Shown: positions 26,576 through 36,400 of the stretch, in pieces
How positions within the stretch are numbered: position 1 is the stretch's first letter
How the letters are laid out: each line of letters starts with the position of its first letter
Source of the DNA: Deltaproteobacteria bacterium
Lineage (GTDB): Bacteria > Desulfobacterota > Desulfomonilia > Desulfomonilales > Desulfomonilaceae
NCBI GenBank assembly: GCA_023474025.1
Contig: JAMCYH010000130.1
Span: forward strand, 62,001-126,000
Direction of reading: 5' to 3'
Length of the DNA stretch: 64,000 nt
The notes under the pieces: generated by a model
What the model was told of the DNA's origin: nothing
Seen by the model: the letters and a program-made list of their open reading frames with translations, nothing else
Databases searched by the model: none
Made by a program: the position numbers and the translations under genes

Positions 26576-28237
26576 ATGGATAAGAAACCCAGACTGATTC
26601 AGAGAACACCTAGCGCGTATAGCTATCCGCTTTTGATTAAAAACATTTTGATCACCCCCATTCTTTATGCTCCCGATCAGGAAATCGTTTACCGGGACAA
26701 ACTTAGAATGACGTACAGGGACCTGTATGAGCGGATAAACCGTCTCGCTTCGGCTCTAACAAGTCTGGGAGTAGGATTTGACGATACTATAGGGGTAATG
26801 GACTGGGATTCGCATCGTTATCTGGAATGCTTTTTTGCTGTTCCCATGATCGGTTCAGTCCTTCACACAGTTAATGTAAGACTTTCCGCCGACCAGATCG
26901 TTTACACAATCAATCATGCGGAAGATACAGTCTTGTTGGTCAATGAAGAGTTTGTTCCTCTTATTGAAAGCATAGCCGGGCAGTTGAAGACGGTGAAAAA
27001 GATCATCCTGTTAAAGGACAGCGACGAGGGTCCGAAGACAACGTTGTCCCTAGCTGGTGAATATGAGGATTTACTGGACAAAGCGGCGCCCAATTTTGAA
27101 TTCCCTGATTTTGATGAAAACACCATGGCGACCTTGTTCTACACGACCGGTACAACAGGAGACCCGAAGGGCGTTTACTATAGTCATCGTCAACTGGTGC
27201 TGCACACTTTTGATATGTCCATGGCTCTGTCTGCTTTTACGTCCATAGTAAGATTCCAGTCTAAAGACGTCTACATGCCCATAACACCAATGTTCCATGT
27301 GCATGCATGGGGTATCCCCTACCTGGCCACTCTCATCGGCTGCAAACAGGTTTATCCCGGAAGGTACGAACCGGCCATGTTGCTAAAGCTGTTACTTTCC
27401 GAGAAGGTTACATTCTCTCATTGTGTTCCCACAATCCTCCACATGCTTGTAACCAGCCCGATAGCGAAACAGGTAGATCTGAGCAACTGGAAGGTTGTAA
27501 TCGGTGGGTCCGCCCTGCCCAAAGGGCTTGCTAAAGCGGCAATGGATCTGGGGATCGAAATCATTGCGGCTTACGGAATGTCAGAAACGTGCCCGTTGCT
27601 TACAGCGGCCAACTTGAAACCTCAAATGGCGGATTGGGGACTTGAGGAGAAAATAGACGTATTGACGAAAACAGGACTGCCTACTCCACTTGTTAACCTC
27701 AAGATCATTGACTCACAAGGAAACGAAGTCCCTCATGATGGCGTAACCACCGGAGAAATAGTTGTACGAACACCATGGTTGACCCAGGGATATTTCAAAT
27801 CTCCCGAAAAATCGGAAGAATTGTGGAAAGGTGGCTGGTTACACACAGGTGATGTGGCAAATATGGATCCGGAAGGCTATGTCAAGATAACTGACAGGTT
27901 TAAGGACGTCATCAAAACCGGCGGAGAATGGATTTCATCCCTTGAACTGGAAAGCATTATCAGCCAGCACCCTTCAGTTTCGGAGGTTGCCGTAATAGGG
28001 GTTCCAGACGAAAAATGGGGCGAACGTCCTGTAGCCCTTGTTGTGCTTGCTCCTGATCACACGTTTTCTGAGGATATTTTAAAGACGCATATGCAGAAAT
28101 TTGCTGACAAGGGTGTAATATCCAAATGGGCAATTCCTGATAGGTTCTATCTTGTTCAGGAAATCCCCAAAACAAGTGTTGGAAAACTAAACAAGAAGGT
28201 AATTCGTCAACAAGTCAGCGAAGGGGCATACAAGTAA
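26576..28237 (+). CDS. AMP-forming fatty acyl-CoA synthetase
   Basis: 553 residues; AAGGAG lies eight bases before the ATG. ANL motifs: ATLFYTTGTTGDPKGVYYSH P-loop at about residue 190, AYGMSETCPL (A5), WLHTGDVA (A7), ITDRFKDVIKTGGEWISS (hinge, A8) and catalytic lysine in PKTSVGKLNKK. The whole resembles the medium/long-chain fatty acid CoA ligases of anaerobes (FadD13/AlkK-like). It activates fatty acids for beta-oxidation or lipid use. It is preceded by ~200 bases of A+T-rich DNA with no recognised signal and is separate from the transporter-linked ligase at 12.7 kb. Confidence 0.9.
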   Translation: MDKKPRLIQRTPSAYSYPLLIKNILITPILYAPDQEIVYRDKLRMTYRDLYERINRLASALTSLGVGFDDTIGVMDWDSHRYLECFFAVPMIGSVLHTVNVRLSADQIVYTINHAEDTVLLVNEEFVPLIESIAGQLKTVKKIILLKDSDEGPKTTLSLAGEYEDLLDKAAPNFEFPDFDENTMATLFYTTGTTGDPKGVYYSHRQLVLHTFDMSMALSAFTSIVRFQSKDVYMPITPMFHVHAWGIPYLATLIGCKQVYPGRYEPAMLLKLLLSEKVTFSHCVPTILHMLVTSPIAKQVDLSNWKVVIGGSALPKGLAKAAMDLGIEIIAAYGMSETCPLLTAANLKPQMADWGLEEKIDVLTKTGLPTPLVNLKIIDSQGNEVPHDGVTTGEIVVRTPWLTQGYFKSPEKSEELWKGGWLHTGDVANMDPEGYVKITDRFKDVIKTGGEWISSLELESIISQHPSVSEVAVIGVPDEKWGERPVALVVLAPDHTFSEDILKTHMQKFADKGVISKWAIPDRFYLVQEIPKTSVGKLNKKVIRQQVSEGAYK

Positions 28238-28313
28238 AGGCTGACGATCGGGGAAGTTGGAGGAACCTTGTTTCCTCTTCATCCCCTAGGCCATGATCTT
28301 GCGGGGGGAAACC

Positions 28314-28472
28314 ATGCCATGCTGGAAATGCCAATTTCAGACCCACGAAGGCATGAATTTCTGTGGGCGCTGTGGCGCGAGCTTGAATAGCACGGAGGCC
28401 GTTCTTGAAAGGCTCACTGAACCAGCCCAGGCCCACAGATCAATTCTTTCGAAGAAGTGGACACTGGTTTAA
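28314..28472 (+). CDS. Short zinc-ribbon protein (52 residues), possibly truncated
   Basis: Translation from the ATG at 28314 gives MPCWKCQ...NFCGRCGASL followed by ~28 further residues and TAA. A GGGGGG run lies about seven bases before the ATG. The two CxxC pairs (C3/C6 and C17/C20) with the spacer and the FCGxCG ending match the N-terminal zinc ribbon seen on many multi-domain proteins such as adenylate-cyclase/TPR signalling proteins. Here nothing follows the ribbon, so it is either a stand-alone micro-protein or the stub of a lost gene. It begins 76 bases after the acyl-CoA synthetase stop. Confidence 0.55.
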   Translation: MPCWKCQFQTHEGMNFCGRCGASLNSTEAVLERLTEPAQAHRSILSKKWTLV

Positions 28473-28575
28473 GTGCAAAAGCTGCTCTCTATCCTTACAG
28501 CACAACCCTTCATTAATAGGAGTCAGATTTGACCGTGCTGAGGACAACTATCTGATAATATTCAATTCAATAATC

Positions 28576-28821
28576 TCAATCGTTGTCAAAATCATAAATC
28601 GTCCCAGTCGGCCTGTTATTCCTGTCAAATGTCGTATTTGTGTCCCGGTCATACCAACCCCTGGGGTTGTTGGATTTATCATAAAATCTCACTGTGTCCC
28701 CGTCGTCCGTTGCACGTCCTCTCACCTTACCTCTTTTGTCCAGGTCCAGATAGTCAGCCCCCATGGCCGCCACTGGAAGTATCACGCTCAACATTGTCAA
28801 TATTACCATCAATTTTTTCAT
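28576..28821 (-). CDS. Small secreted protein with FYD/YD repeats
   Basis: 81 residues from the ATG at 28821 with GGAGGACG upstream (an earlier in-frame start exists at 28842 but lacks a site). Signal peptide MKKLMVILTMLSVILPVAAMGA, then a short acidic domain made of three similar turns: FYDKSNNPRGWYD, DTNTTFDRNNRPTG and a terminal IYDFDND. The pattern (F/Y)D-x6-G suggests a small beta-meander. A related sequence recurs in degraded form near 46.8 kb. Family unknown to me. It lies directly downstream of the frameshifted 70-residue gene on the same strand. Confidence 0.75.
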   Translation of the reverse strand: MKKLMVILTMLSVILPVAAMGADYLDLDKRGKVRGRATDDGDTVRFYDKSNNPRGWYDRDTNTTFDRNNRPTGTIYDFDND

Positions 28822-28835
28822 TTTCGCGTCCTCCT

Positions 28836-29047
28836 TCAGCATTCCGGCAGGTCTTCATACAGGACGTTCGCAGTTTCTTCGAACATAGAATCGGTCATGT
28901 CCAGCTTGGCCATCAACAAGACCATGGCTAAATTCAAGATCAGCTTTGGTCATAAGGGGAAAGTCTCAGGAAGCGTTGCTCAAGGGCAAATGGGTCTACT
29001 TCGCGGACCACCTCTTTAAATGCCCTGAACAGGTTATCGATCTTCAT
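28836..29047 (-). pseudogene. Frameshifted paralogue of the 70-residue protein at 29264
   Basis: From the ATG at 29047 (GGGAGG upstream) the translation MKIDNLFRAFKEVVREVDPF...RLSPYDQS stops early at a TGA. In the next frame the sequence continues LILNLAMVLLMAKLDMTDSMFEETANVLYEDLPEC and ends at 28838. The joined product aligns residue for residue with the intact gene at 29264-29476 (KLILSVAAVLMMARPDMADL...EDIPEC). The region is 212 bases against 213 in the intact copy, and one missing A in the CAAAG stretch explains it. Either a real recent inactivation or a sequencing error in a short A-run. Confidence 0.75.
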
Positions 29048-29091
29048 TTTCAACCTCCCTTTGCTTGTGATATTCGCATTATCATCCCGAT

Positions 29092-29117
29092 ATGTGTCAA
29101 ATGGGGACGCACGTTAT
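29092..29117 (+). repeat. Dispersed repeat copy A (ATGTGTCAAATGGGGACGCA...)
   Basis: The first 20 bases recur exactly, in reverse orientation, at 46152-46171; the part GGGAC(G/A)CACGTTAT recurs near 41916. It is followed here by an A/T-rich stretch and GGGGTGCGCC near 29145, resembling a degenerate second arm. Located in the 216-base gap between the two 70-residue paralogues. Confidence 0.6.
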
Positions 29118-29263
29118 AAAAATTTTTAAAAAATTATTGAAAAAGGGGTGCGCCATTCATGATGTTTTTGCAGAGACCCTAGATTTTTAGAACTGTCGTG
29201 CTCTACAAAAATGCTATGCAGCCTTTGTTCGGACCACTTCGCATTGACTTTATTAATCATTCC

Positions 29264-29476
29264 TCAGCATTCCGGAATATCTTCGTTATCGAAGTCCACC
29301 GATCGATCTAATGCCAAATCGGCCATGTCTGGTCTTGCCATCATCAGAACCGCTGCGACACTGAGAATCAACTTCTGGTCATCTTCTGGAAGATTGAGGA
29401 ATCTTTGCTGGAGTATGAATGGATGAATTTCCTGGACTACGTCCAGAGATGCCTTGAATAGATTTTTGATCTTCAT
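29264..29476 (-). CDS. Small hypothetical protein, 70 residues (paralogue pair)
   Basis: ATG at 29476 with AAGGAGG six bases upstream. Helical, acidic at the C-terminus: MKIKNLFKASLDVVQEIHPF then QQRFLNLPEDDQKLILSVAAVLMMARPDMADLALDR and the terminal EDIPEC. The hydrophobic middle (LILSVAAVLMM) is amphipathic rather than a clear membrane helix. A frameshifted sister copy lies just downstream (28836-29047) with the same ribosome-binding context, so the pair arose by duplication. No family recognised; position next to the defence-like operon may be chance. Confidence 0.7.
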   Translation of the reverse strand: MKIKNLFKASLDVVQEIHPFILQQRFLNLPEDDQKLILSVAAVLMMARPDMADLALDRSVDFDNEDIPEC

Positions 29477-29728
29477 TATCAACCTCCTTTTGCTTCAGCT
29501 TGATCTCTCGGTTTGAAGGCAAACTGGTTAGGTCAATTTGCAGAGTCGGGCTCAGGGATACACTGTGTCCACGGTATATGGACCATTCTTGTTCCCCTGC
29601 TGGCATGTGAAAAGTTGGCGATTGTTCAGAAGCTAGGTGTTAACTCACTTGTGAGATTACAGACGCTCTCTGTCTAATTTTTGCCGACATTGCGGTTATG
29701 ATGAAAATTGATCAATCATCGTAATCAT

Positions 29729-29758
29729 ATTATAGCACAATTGGCGCAAACATGTAAC
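29729..29758 (-). promoter_or_regulatory. Candidate sigma-70 promoter for the 29476 gene
   Basis: On the minus strand GTTACA (29758-29753) is followed after 18 bases by a perfect TATAAT (29734-29729) preceded by TGTGC. It would give a leader of roughly 250 bases before the ATG at 29476. The rest of the 352-base gap 29477-29828 shows no supported gene. Confidence 0.4.
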
Positions 29759-29828
29759 ATACTGGAAATATTGCTAATTCATGTAATTTCGTTTGAAAGT
29801 TATTGAAATCATGTGAGCATATTAGATA

Positions 29829-30695
29829 ATCAATTTATATTATTGTTGTTTTCGACAATTTTCAGGCCAATATGAAAACTATTTGCATGGAAATAGCGCG
29901 GCTATCACCTGAGCTTCCGGTGCCCGAAACCCTAAATCCAGAGTGTCTAGCTGGGACATAATAACCGAGCGCGCTTGGTCGATAGACTTCCTGTAGCAAT
30001 TCAGGTCCTCTGATGGTTGGGAAGGTTGCCGCATAAAATCTTTTCTCACAGGAAGCCCGTTCAAGAAAGTTAGTATCTCCCAATCCATCATAAGCTTTGA
30101 TTCTTCTACTGGCTCTCCTATCTTAACGCCGGCCACTACGGCAGGCTTTACGAAATCGCTGGTTACACGGTCTCTGATTCGAAGCACCACCAAAGGAAAC
30201 AAAAGAAATTCGTTAGCCAAAATAGCTACAGTAGCCAAACTTTCTCTGGAAATTTCAACTGCCTTGTCAAAAACCCTGTGGCCTATTCCAAGAAGTCGCT
30301 CTGGTGATTCTTTTCTGGCCACTTCCCTGTCGAACGTCATGTTCTCATATCTAGATCTTATCGCTGGCTCACCTTTCCCCCAATTATCAGGTGTCTTGAA
30401 ACTGATGCCCGATTCTGACGAAATCAATTTCCTTCCATTCAATGACAAGGTTGTTTCAAAGAACTGCGCGAGATCTTTCAGCTCAACTTTAGGAAGACGT
30501 TTTGAAAAATCCCTAAAGTCAAATTTGCTAACATTTCCAACCAAAAGTCTTACTGCGTCCAAAGCGTCTTGCCCCCCGAGTTTTCCCGTTTGATGGTCAA
30601 ACCAGTCCTGAATCTTGTCTTTGGGCACTGTTGGGCCTTGTGAGAATAGATCATTAAAAAAATTGGGAGATGTCATTCCCAGTACAAGCTGAAGC
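29829..30695. repeat. Tandem direct repeat, copy 1 (867 bases)
   Basis: This block and 30696-31562 read identically wherever compared, and they abut without spacer. The two bases AT are shared at the junction. The unit covers the 3'-terminal ~272 codons of the helicase gene plus ~50 bases after its stop. Copy 1 is the extra, downstream one relative to the direction of the gene. Confidence 0.9.
29879..30695 (-). pseudogene. Duplicated 3' end of the SNF2 helicase gene
   Basis: Encodes the same ~272 C-terminal residues (MLQLVLGMTSPNFFNDLF ... VIAALFPCK) as the intact helicase gene, then its own copy of the stop codon. It lies after the stop of the real gene, so it can only be translated by re-initiation; the open frame from 30700 does start with ATG-like codons but has no ribosome-binding site. 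Probably untranslated remnant of a tandem duplication. It contains no ATPase motifs. Confidence 0.85.
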
Positions 30696-31562
30696 ATCAA
30701 TTTATATTATTGTTGTTTTCGACAATTTTCAGGCCAATATGAAAACTATTTGCATGGAAATAGCGCGGCTATCACCTGAGCTTCCGGTGCCCGAAACCCT
30801 AAATCCAGAGTGTCTAGCTGGGACATAATAACCGAGCGCGCTTGGTCGATAGACTTCCTGTAGCAATTCAGGTCCTCTGATGGTTGGGAAGGTTGCCGCA
30901 TAAAATCTTTTCTCACAGGAAGCCCGTTCAAGAAAGTTAGTATCTCCCAATCCATCATAAGCTTTGATTCTTCTACTGGCTCTCCTATCTTAACGCCGGC
31001 CACTACGGCAGGCTTTACGAAATCGCTGGTTACACGGTCTCTGATTCGAAGCACCACCAAAGGAAACAAAAGAAATTCGTTAGCCAAAATAGCTACAGTA
31101 GCCAAACTTTCTCTGGAAATTTCAACTGCCTTGTCAAAAACCCTGTGGCCTATTCCAAGAAGTCGCTCTGGTGATTCTTTTCTGGCCACTTCCCTGTCGA
31201 ACGTCATGTTCTCATATCTAGATCTTATCGCTGGCTCACCTTTCCCCCAATTATCAGGTGTCTTGAAACTGATGCCCGATTCTGACGAAATCAATTTCCT
31301 TCCATTCAATGACAAGGTTGTTTCAAAGAACTGCGCGAGATCTTTCAGCTCAACTTTAGGAAGACGTTTTGAAAAATCCCTAAAGTCAAATTTGCTAACA
31401 TTTCCAACCAAAAGTCTTACTGCGTCCAAAGCGTCTTGCCCCCCGAGTTTTCCCGTTTGATGGTCAAACCAGTCCTGAATCTTGTCTTTGGGCACTGTTG
31501 GGCCTTGTGAGAATAGATCATTAAAAAAATTGGGAGATGTCATTCCCAGTACAAGCTGAAGC
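30696..31562. repeat. Tandem direct repeat, copy 2 (867 bases), inside the helicase gene
   Basis: Second unit of the 867-base tandem duplication, forming the actual 3' part of the helicase coding sequence and its stop at 30746. 867 is a multiple of three, but because each unit contains a stop codon the duplication does not lengthen the protein. Confidence 0.9.
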
Positions 31563-33466
31563 ATGTCTTCAGGCTCTTCCATGACAGCAGCGAGCGCCTT
31601 ATTAATCAGGGCAAGCTTTTCATTCAGTTTATCCCAAATCATTGATTCTACCGTATCATCGTTGCGGAGTGTCACAACTTCTACCAATCTTTTTTGTCCG
31701 TAACGGTTCAGGCGTCCTACCCTTTGGTGGAGTCGCATGGGATTCCAGGGCAGATCAACATGGATTAACGTATAGCAATTTTCCTGAAGGTCTATCCCCT
31801 CTCCACCGGCCTCGGTAGAAACAAGAAAACGAGCCCCTCCTCGGTTAAATGATCTAGCTGCGTCATGGCGGTCCGCAAAGAAAGACTTAATTTTCCCGTC
31901 AGGCATTGTAACGCCGTCTGCCCTTGCATCGCCATTGATGAATGTTACGCTGTTTTCTCCATATTTCTCCATTAGGGCTGACATGAGCAGGGATTGAGTG
32001 GCCTTATATTCTGTAAAAAATAATATTGATCTGCCGGAAAAATCACTTTCTACCAACTCAACAATTTTGCTGATCTTGGTTTCTTTCACTATATTGTTGG
32101 CCACATCAAGTAATTGGGTAAGGGCCGTTTCCTCATGGGCCATAAGGCTAATCGCTGATGAAAGATCGAATATAGTTTCTTCAAGACTGGCAATCTCATC
32201 ACCCACACCATCGGCCTGCATCTCTCTGTAACGTTCGACTTGCCTGTTTAACTCCTGAATCTGAAAGCGTCGACTCTGTATGCCGGCAAGTCGGTTGTTG
32301 ATTGCACGTCGTATAGCCGCAACAGAACTCGAGGCTAGCTTTTGCATGGCAATGAGCACTAGGGTAGCTGTTCGCTGATCAGATACGGACAGATTGGCTG
32401 CATAGGCCCGGCCTCGAATAATGAAATCACTCAGCATGTCATAAAATTGTCTTTCGGCCTCGGAGTAAGTATAGGTGCTGGATTTGACGACATGTTCCTG
32501 AAAAATGCGTCGTCCGGCCATATCGGTGACATTACACTTGTTATTTCGTATCATTACACTTGGTAATTTGGCGAGTTGCTCCTCGAACGAATTGTCCGCA
32601 TCAAAAAGGTCTGGTCGAAGGAGTTGCAGGAGAGCCAGGAAACCATAGTTTTTGCCCCTATGTGGGGTCCCGGTAAAAAAGATCAGCGAAGATCCATGGC
32701 TTCTTTCCCGGATATCTCTCACTAACTGATAGCCCAGTGTCACCCCTTCTTTCTCGTGCGCATTAAGATGGTGCGCTTCGTCCACCAGGATCATATCCCA
32801 CGGCTCACTTTCAATGAGTCTCTGTCTTCTTTCTTGCAGTTTCTTGGGACTTTTTTCTTTGGTCCCCATTCGCAAGGTCTGGATTGAGGCCACGACCTGA
32901 TTGTGGGTCTGCCAAAAGTCGGTCCTAGCCGTGTCTAGTTCGGGAAGATAGGGTGTGAGTCGAATATCAAACATGGTTCTCAAGCGATATTGCCACTGGT
33001 CTACTAGTGAAGCAGGACACAATACGAGTAGCCTTTTGACCTTACGAGAGACCAGCAAAGGGGTTAGTATGAGACCCGCTTCAATTGTTTTTCCGAGGCC
33101 GACATCGTCTGCCACCATCCAGTTCGTGGGCCATTGTCGGTTTACTTGACGGCATACCCACAACTGATGCGGAAGCAACTCTATCTTTGACCTTGCGAAA
33201 ACCCCCCAAGCGTCGTTTATTGAAACTATGGCTTCGGCCTGAAGTTTGTTGATTACTTCTAACGGGGTATCCCATTCAGGCCTCAGCAGATCTTCATCAA
33301 TTGAAGCAATAGCTTCCAATTCATCGGCTAAGCATTCGTGAATACCGGAGTCGAACCTCACCACTACAGTCTGATCTGTTGCGACAATTACAGACCCCAT
33401 GCCGTGCTGATGGTGCCTTACCTTTTTGCCTGCTGATAACAGACCTGCTTCCAAATTCAAAGCCAT
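30746..33466 (-). CDS. SNF2-family helicase/translocase (RapA-like), partner of the giant ATPase
   Basis: 906 residues from the ATG at 33466 (AGGGAGA upstream; an earlier TTG/ATG-type start at 33505 is possible). N-terminal small beta domain (residues ~8-50, HHQHGMGSVIVATDQTVVVRF), then a SNF2 ATPase: motif Q-like PHQLWVCRQV, Walker A DDVGLGKT at 120-127, DEAH in ILVDEAHHLN near 240, TGTPHRG, and a C-terminal helicase lobe with STEAGGEGIDLQ and HQRVGRLNRYGQ. The last ~270 residues are an unassigned domain. Such enzymes move along double-stranded DNA. The gene overlaps the stop of the giant sacsin-like gene by ten bases, so both proteins are probably made together. Its 3' end is tandemly duplicated downstream. 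Confidence 0.92.
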   Translation of the reverse strand: MALNLEAGLLSAGKKVRHHQHGMGSVIVATDQTVVVRFDSGIHECLADELEAIASIDEDLLRPEWDTPLEVINKLQAEAIVSINDAWGVFARSKIELLPHQLWVCRQVNRQWPTNWMVADDVGLGKTIEAGLILTPLLVSRKVKRLLVLCPASLVDQWQYRLRTMFDIRLTPYLPELDTARTDFWQTHNQVVASIQTLRMGTKEKSPKKLQERRQRLIESEPWDMILVDEAHHLNAHEKEGVTLGYQLVRDIRERSHGSSLIFFTGTPHRGKNYGFLALLQLLRPDLFDADNSFEEQLAKLPSVMIRNNKCNVTDMAGRRIFQEHVVKSSTYTYSEAERQFYDMLSDFIIRGRAYAANLSVSDQRTATLVLIAMQKLASSSVAAIRRAINNRLAGIQSRRFQIQELNRQVERYREMQADGVGDEIASLEETIFDLSSAISLMAHEETALTQLLDVANNIVKETKISKIVELVESDFSGRSILFFTEYKATQSLLMSALMEKYGENSVTFINGDARADGVTMPDGKIKSFFADRHDAARSFNRGGARFLVSTEAGGEGIDLQENCYTLIHVDLPWNPMRLHQRVGRLNRYGQKRLVEVVTLRNDDTVESMIWDKLNEKLALINKALAAVMEEPEDMLQLVLGMTSPNFFNDLFSQGPTVPKDKIQDWFDHQTGKLGGQDALDAVRLLVGNVSKFDFRDFSKRLPKVELKDLAQFFETTLSLNGRKLISSESGISFKTPDNWGKGEPAIRSRYENMTFDREVARKESPERLLGIGHRVFDKAVEISRESLATVAILANEFLLFPLVVLRIRDRVTSDFVKPAVVAGVKIGEPVEESKLMMDWEILTFLNGLPVRKDFMRQPSQPSEDLNCYRKSIDQARSVIMSQLDTLDLGFRAPEAQVIAALFPCK

Positions 33467-36400
33467 TTCTCCCTTGAAAAAAGTTCTAGATCTGCAATCG
33501 TGCAACCTAGAAATCTTTTCTGGAGAGATGCTTCCTCTGCAACCAACTGCAACGGAATGTCAAAGCTGTTGCAAAACAAAGCTTTTTCTGCCCCGACATT
33601 TCGACACAGGAATCTAAAAACTTCCTTCGAGAATTCAGAATGATTAAGCTTTTCCTCGGTATCTATCCAACGAAGAATTTTAAAGAGTTTTCTTAGTCCG
33701 GATGTGGGCATGTAACAATAAGAATAGCCACCTTTATGGGTTAGGATTTTGTTACGGTAGAGTTCGCGGAGAATGAAATGTACTCCAATCCCAAGCATAG
33801 GCCTGAGCGGAGGAGCATCAAGGCCACTACCTCTGAAAAAATCACTAGCATTTGGCGCAATGATCTGATCTAGCGAAAAACTATCATGATTAATCTTGTT
33901 TATAGCCATCAAGCAGTCGATGTATTTTTCAAGACGGCTACCGATAAAGAAGGCGCTAAGAAGTTGACGCATCGAATGGTAGTGTTCGATGTCATATGTC
34001 TGCTTATCGATGTGCCGATCAACCTCTTCAAGCCAACCAGTACGATTTTGATCTGATTCTGCAAGCAAGCTGAGCCAGGTTTTTCGTTCACATATTCTAA
34101 CGAACTCCTTGTTGCTCTCGTGACCTCCAACAAAACCCATAGTGTGAAGACAGCCTAAAAGGAAAATTTTTAGCCACTCCTTTTTATTGTATGAGCCATT
34201 TTCAGGATCTGCATTTAAATCGGGGAACTTTCCATCCGGATAAACAGAATTCTCAAACTCTTGTACATGACGATTTATATCATTGGCCCACCAATGGTAG
34301 ATCTTGTTCAATGCTGTAGATGGTGTTTGGGGATAGACTGCATCATAATCGGTTGAATTATGATTTTTCGGAGTTTCACTATCCTCACAAATGTAATAAT
34401 GATTACCTAAAATATTGTTCCAATCGCTTACAGATCGGTAGATTTTCTGCTGATACCTCGTTTCCAGTGCATTGTAGGCTGGATCTTTTTCAATATTGTC
34501 AAGCCATGTCCCTGCCTTGTTGTCAAGGATGAGATCCCTAATTTTAGGACCGCTTGCACCGTCCACGAGGTATTTCAAGAAGGCTGTTTTTTGTTCATGG
34601 CTTGAGGCTTTAAGTCCCCACTCGGTCATTAAGTTGATATCTTCATTCATTCTTAATCGACATGCATTGAAGAACTCAATCGCATTGAGACCATATTCCG
34701 GATCTAACACACTGTCTTCCGGAGCGAATGCTGCCTTCATGCTTTCTTCCACATTTGACTCATGCAATATTAGTAGTTTTTTGCAGGACACTAAGTTTCC
34801 CGCCAATGAGCAAAATTTGAGATTTCCTAAATATTCTGCTAGGTACTCATGTTCTTGTTCGTTCGCTTTCAACTGCTTCAGAAAACGTCTGTTAATGGTT
34901 CGCCCCAGCCTCTCGGCTGACTCAGGCGATACATAACCAGATTCACCAAGTTCACATTTTATTGCAATGACAATGTCAACATGCTCCCAATCAAAATCTC
35001 TAGCGACTAGATTTTTTAGGGGTATTCTTATTCTAGATTCTGAAACCAGCTCTCCGGTGCCGAACGGGAAATGTTGCCTAAAAGATTTCCACTTTGATAT
35101 TTCCGTGAAAATTTGGGGATCTGTATCTAATACCCCTCGAACATACCATTTGATATCGCCCAATTTTGTTAACCTGGCATAATCACCGTGCAAGCCTGAT
35201 GGCAACGCCTTTGATGTCTCCAACAAATACAACATGCCTCGGCCCATTCCCCAAAAAATATCTTTACACAAATCCAAACTATTGCCGAAAACTTCTATGG
35301 CCATTTTCTTTCCTAGCAATATCCAGAAGGAGTTCCAAAATTGGTATGAAGTCGCGGCATCTGCCAGCCCTAGATCATGTCGAAAACATTCCCAATCTTC
35401 GGTGCTCGACGTATGGAGGCTTTTCAACGCTTGCCCAAAGGCTTGGCCAAGTTCCATAACGAGCTGCGAGTGTCTTTCTGATGGTTTTGCTAACTGCGCT
35501 CTCCCTACATCAAGTTCAAAGTTGCTATTGATGGCTATCCCAATGGGAGGTTCATCCATTGGCGCCAGGTTCCAAAAGGTTGGAATGAAATCTGGCAGCT
35601 CACAAACACCTATTGATCCGAGGTTTAATAGGAGGGCCCCAAAATCGTCCGACCTTAGCACGATCGCTTTTTTACATTCTTTCTCTTCATCAGAGGGGAA
35701 ATGGATGTTCCCAATAAAAGCGCCTTGACATTGGCCTATTCTCGTCTCATCCCACGACAACGTAGTTGGTTCGAACTGCTCAATTTGTTTTACGTGACAG
35801 CGCTTTATTTGACGTGAGAAAACGAGTAAAACTGGAAGCATTTGGTAAAATCTCTTGATGACATCTTTGGGACGTTGCTCAAGTTTTTCTTCAAAACCAA
35901 TTTCAAATATTGTCCCGTCTTCAACGTCCAGTTGATCTCTCAAAATCTTTTTCAGTCTAGATCGGTCTTGTAGGTCAAGTCGTTTCGGGTACAATCCACC
36001 AACTACTTCAAAACCAAGGGATCCACTCAAAACTTTGGGATTCTTGGAAACGAGAAAAACACTCTTAAAGCCAAGCCCGAATTTTCCGGTAACCGGAGTT
36101 TCGGAAATTCCTTTGTCGGAATATGCCAATACAAGCATTTTCTCCAAGTCACGATTGTATCCAAGCTCTTTGCCTCGTTGGGACGTGAACAGCCCCTTTC
36201 TGAATTGGTTTATTAGTCTTCCAAAATGAATGAACACTATTCTGGACTGATCCCAAATCAGATGAATACAATTTACATTAGAGTGTGCAGTGCCTCCGGT
36301 CATTTTTATTAGTTCCGTTGAAGTGTCATCTGAGTTCTGGAAAAGTTCAAAAGGAATTGATTTAAAATCGTATTGAAATTCTTTTCCTATTTTTTGTCTT

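Noticed and set aside
28243-28290. Possible terminator GGGGAAG...CCCC after the acyl-CoA synthetase
   Set aside because: The long arms pair poorly; only GAGGAA/TTCCTC is solid and there is no T-tract.
28405-29019. 204-codon open frame on the plus strand
   Set aside because: It runs antisense to the secreted FYD/YD protein and the frameshifted 70-residue gene, both of which have ribosome-binding sites and family-like composition; the plus-strand product is not protein-like.
29379-29606. 75-codon minus-strand frame upstream of and overlapping the 70-residue gene
   Set aside because: Overlaps the better-supported gene by nearly 100 bases in another frame and lacks a ribosome-binding site.
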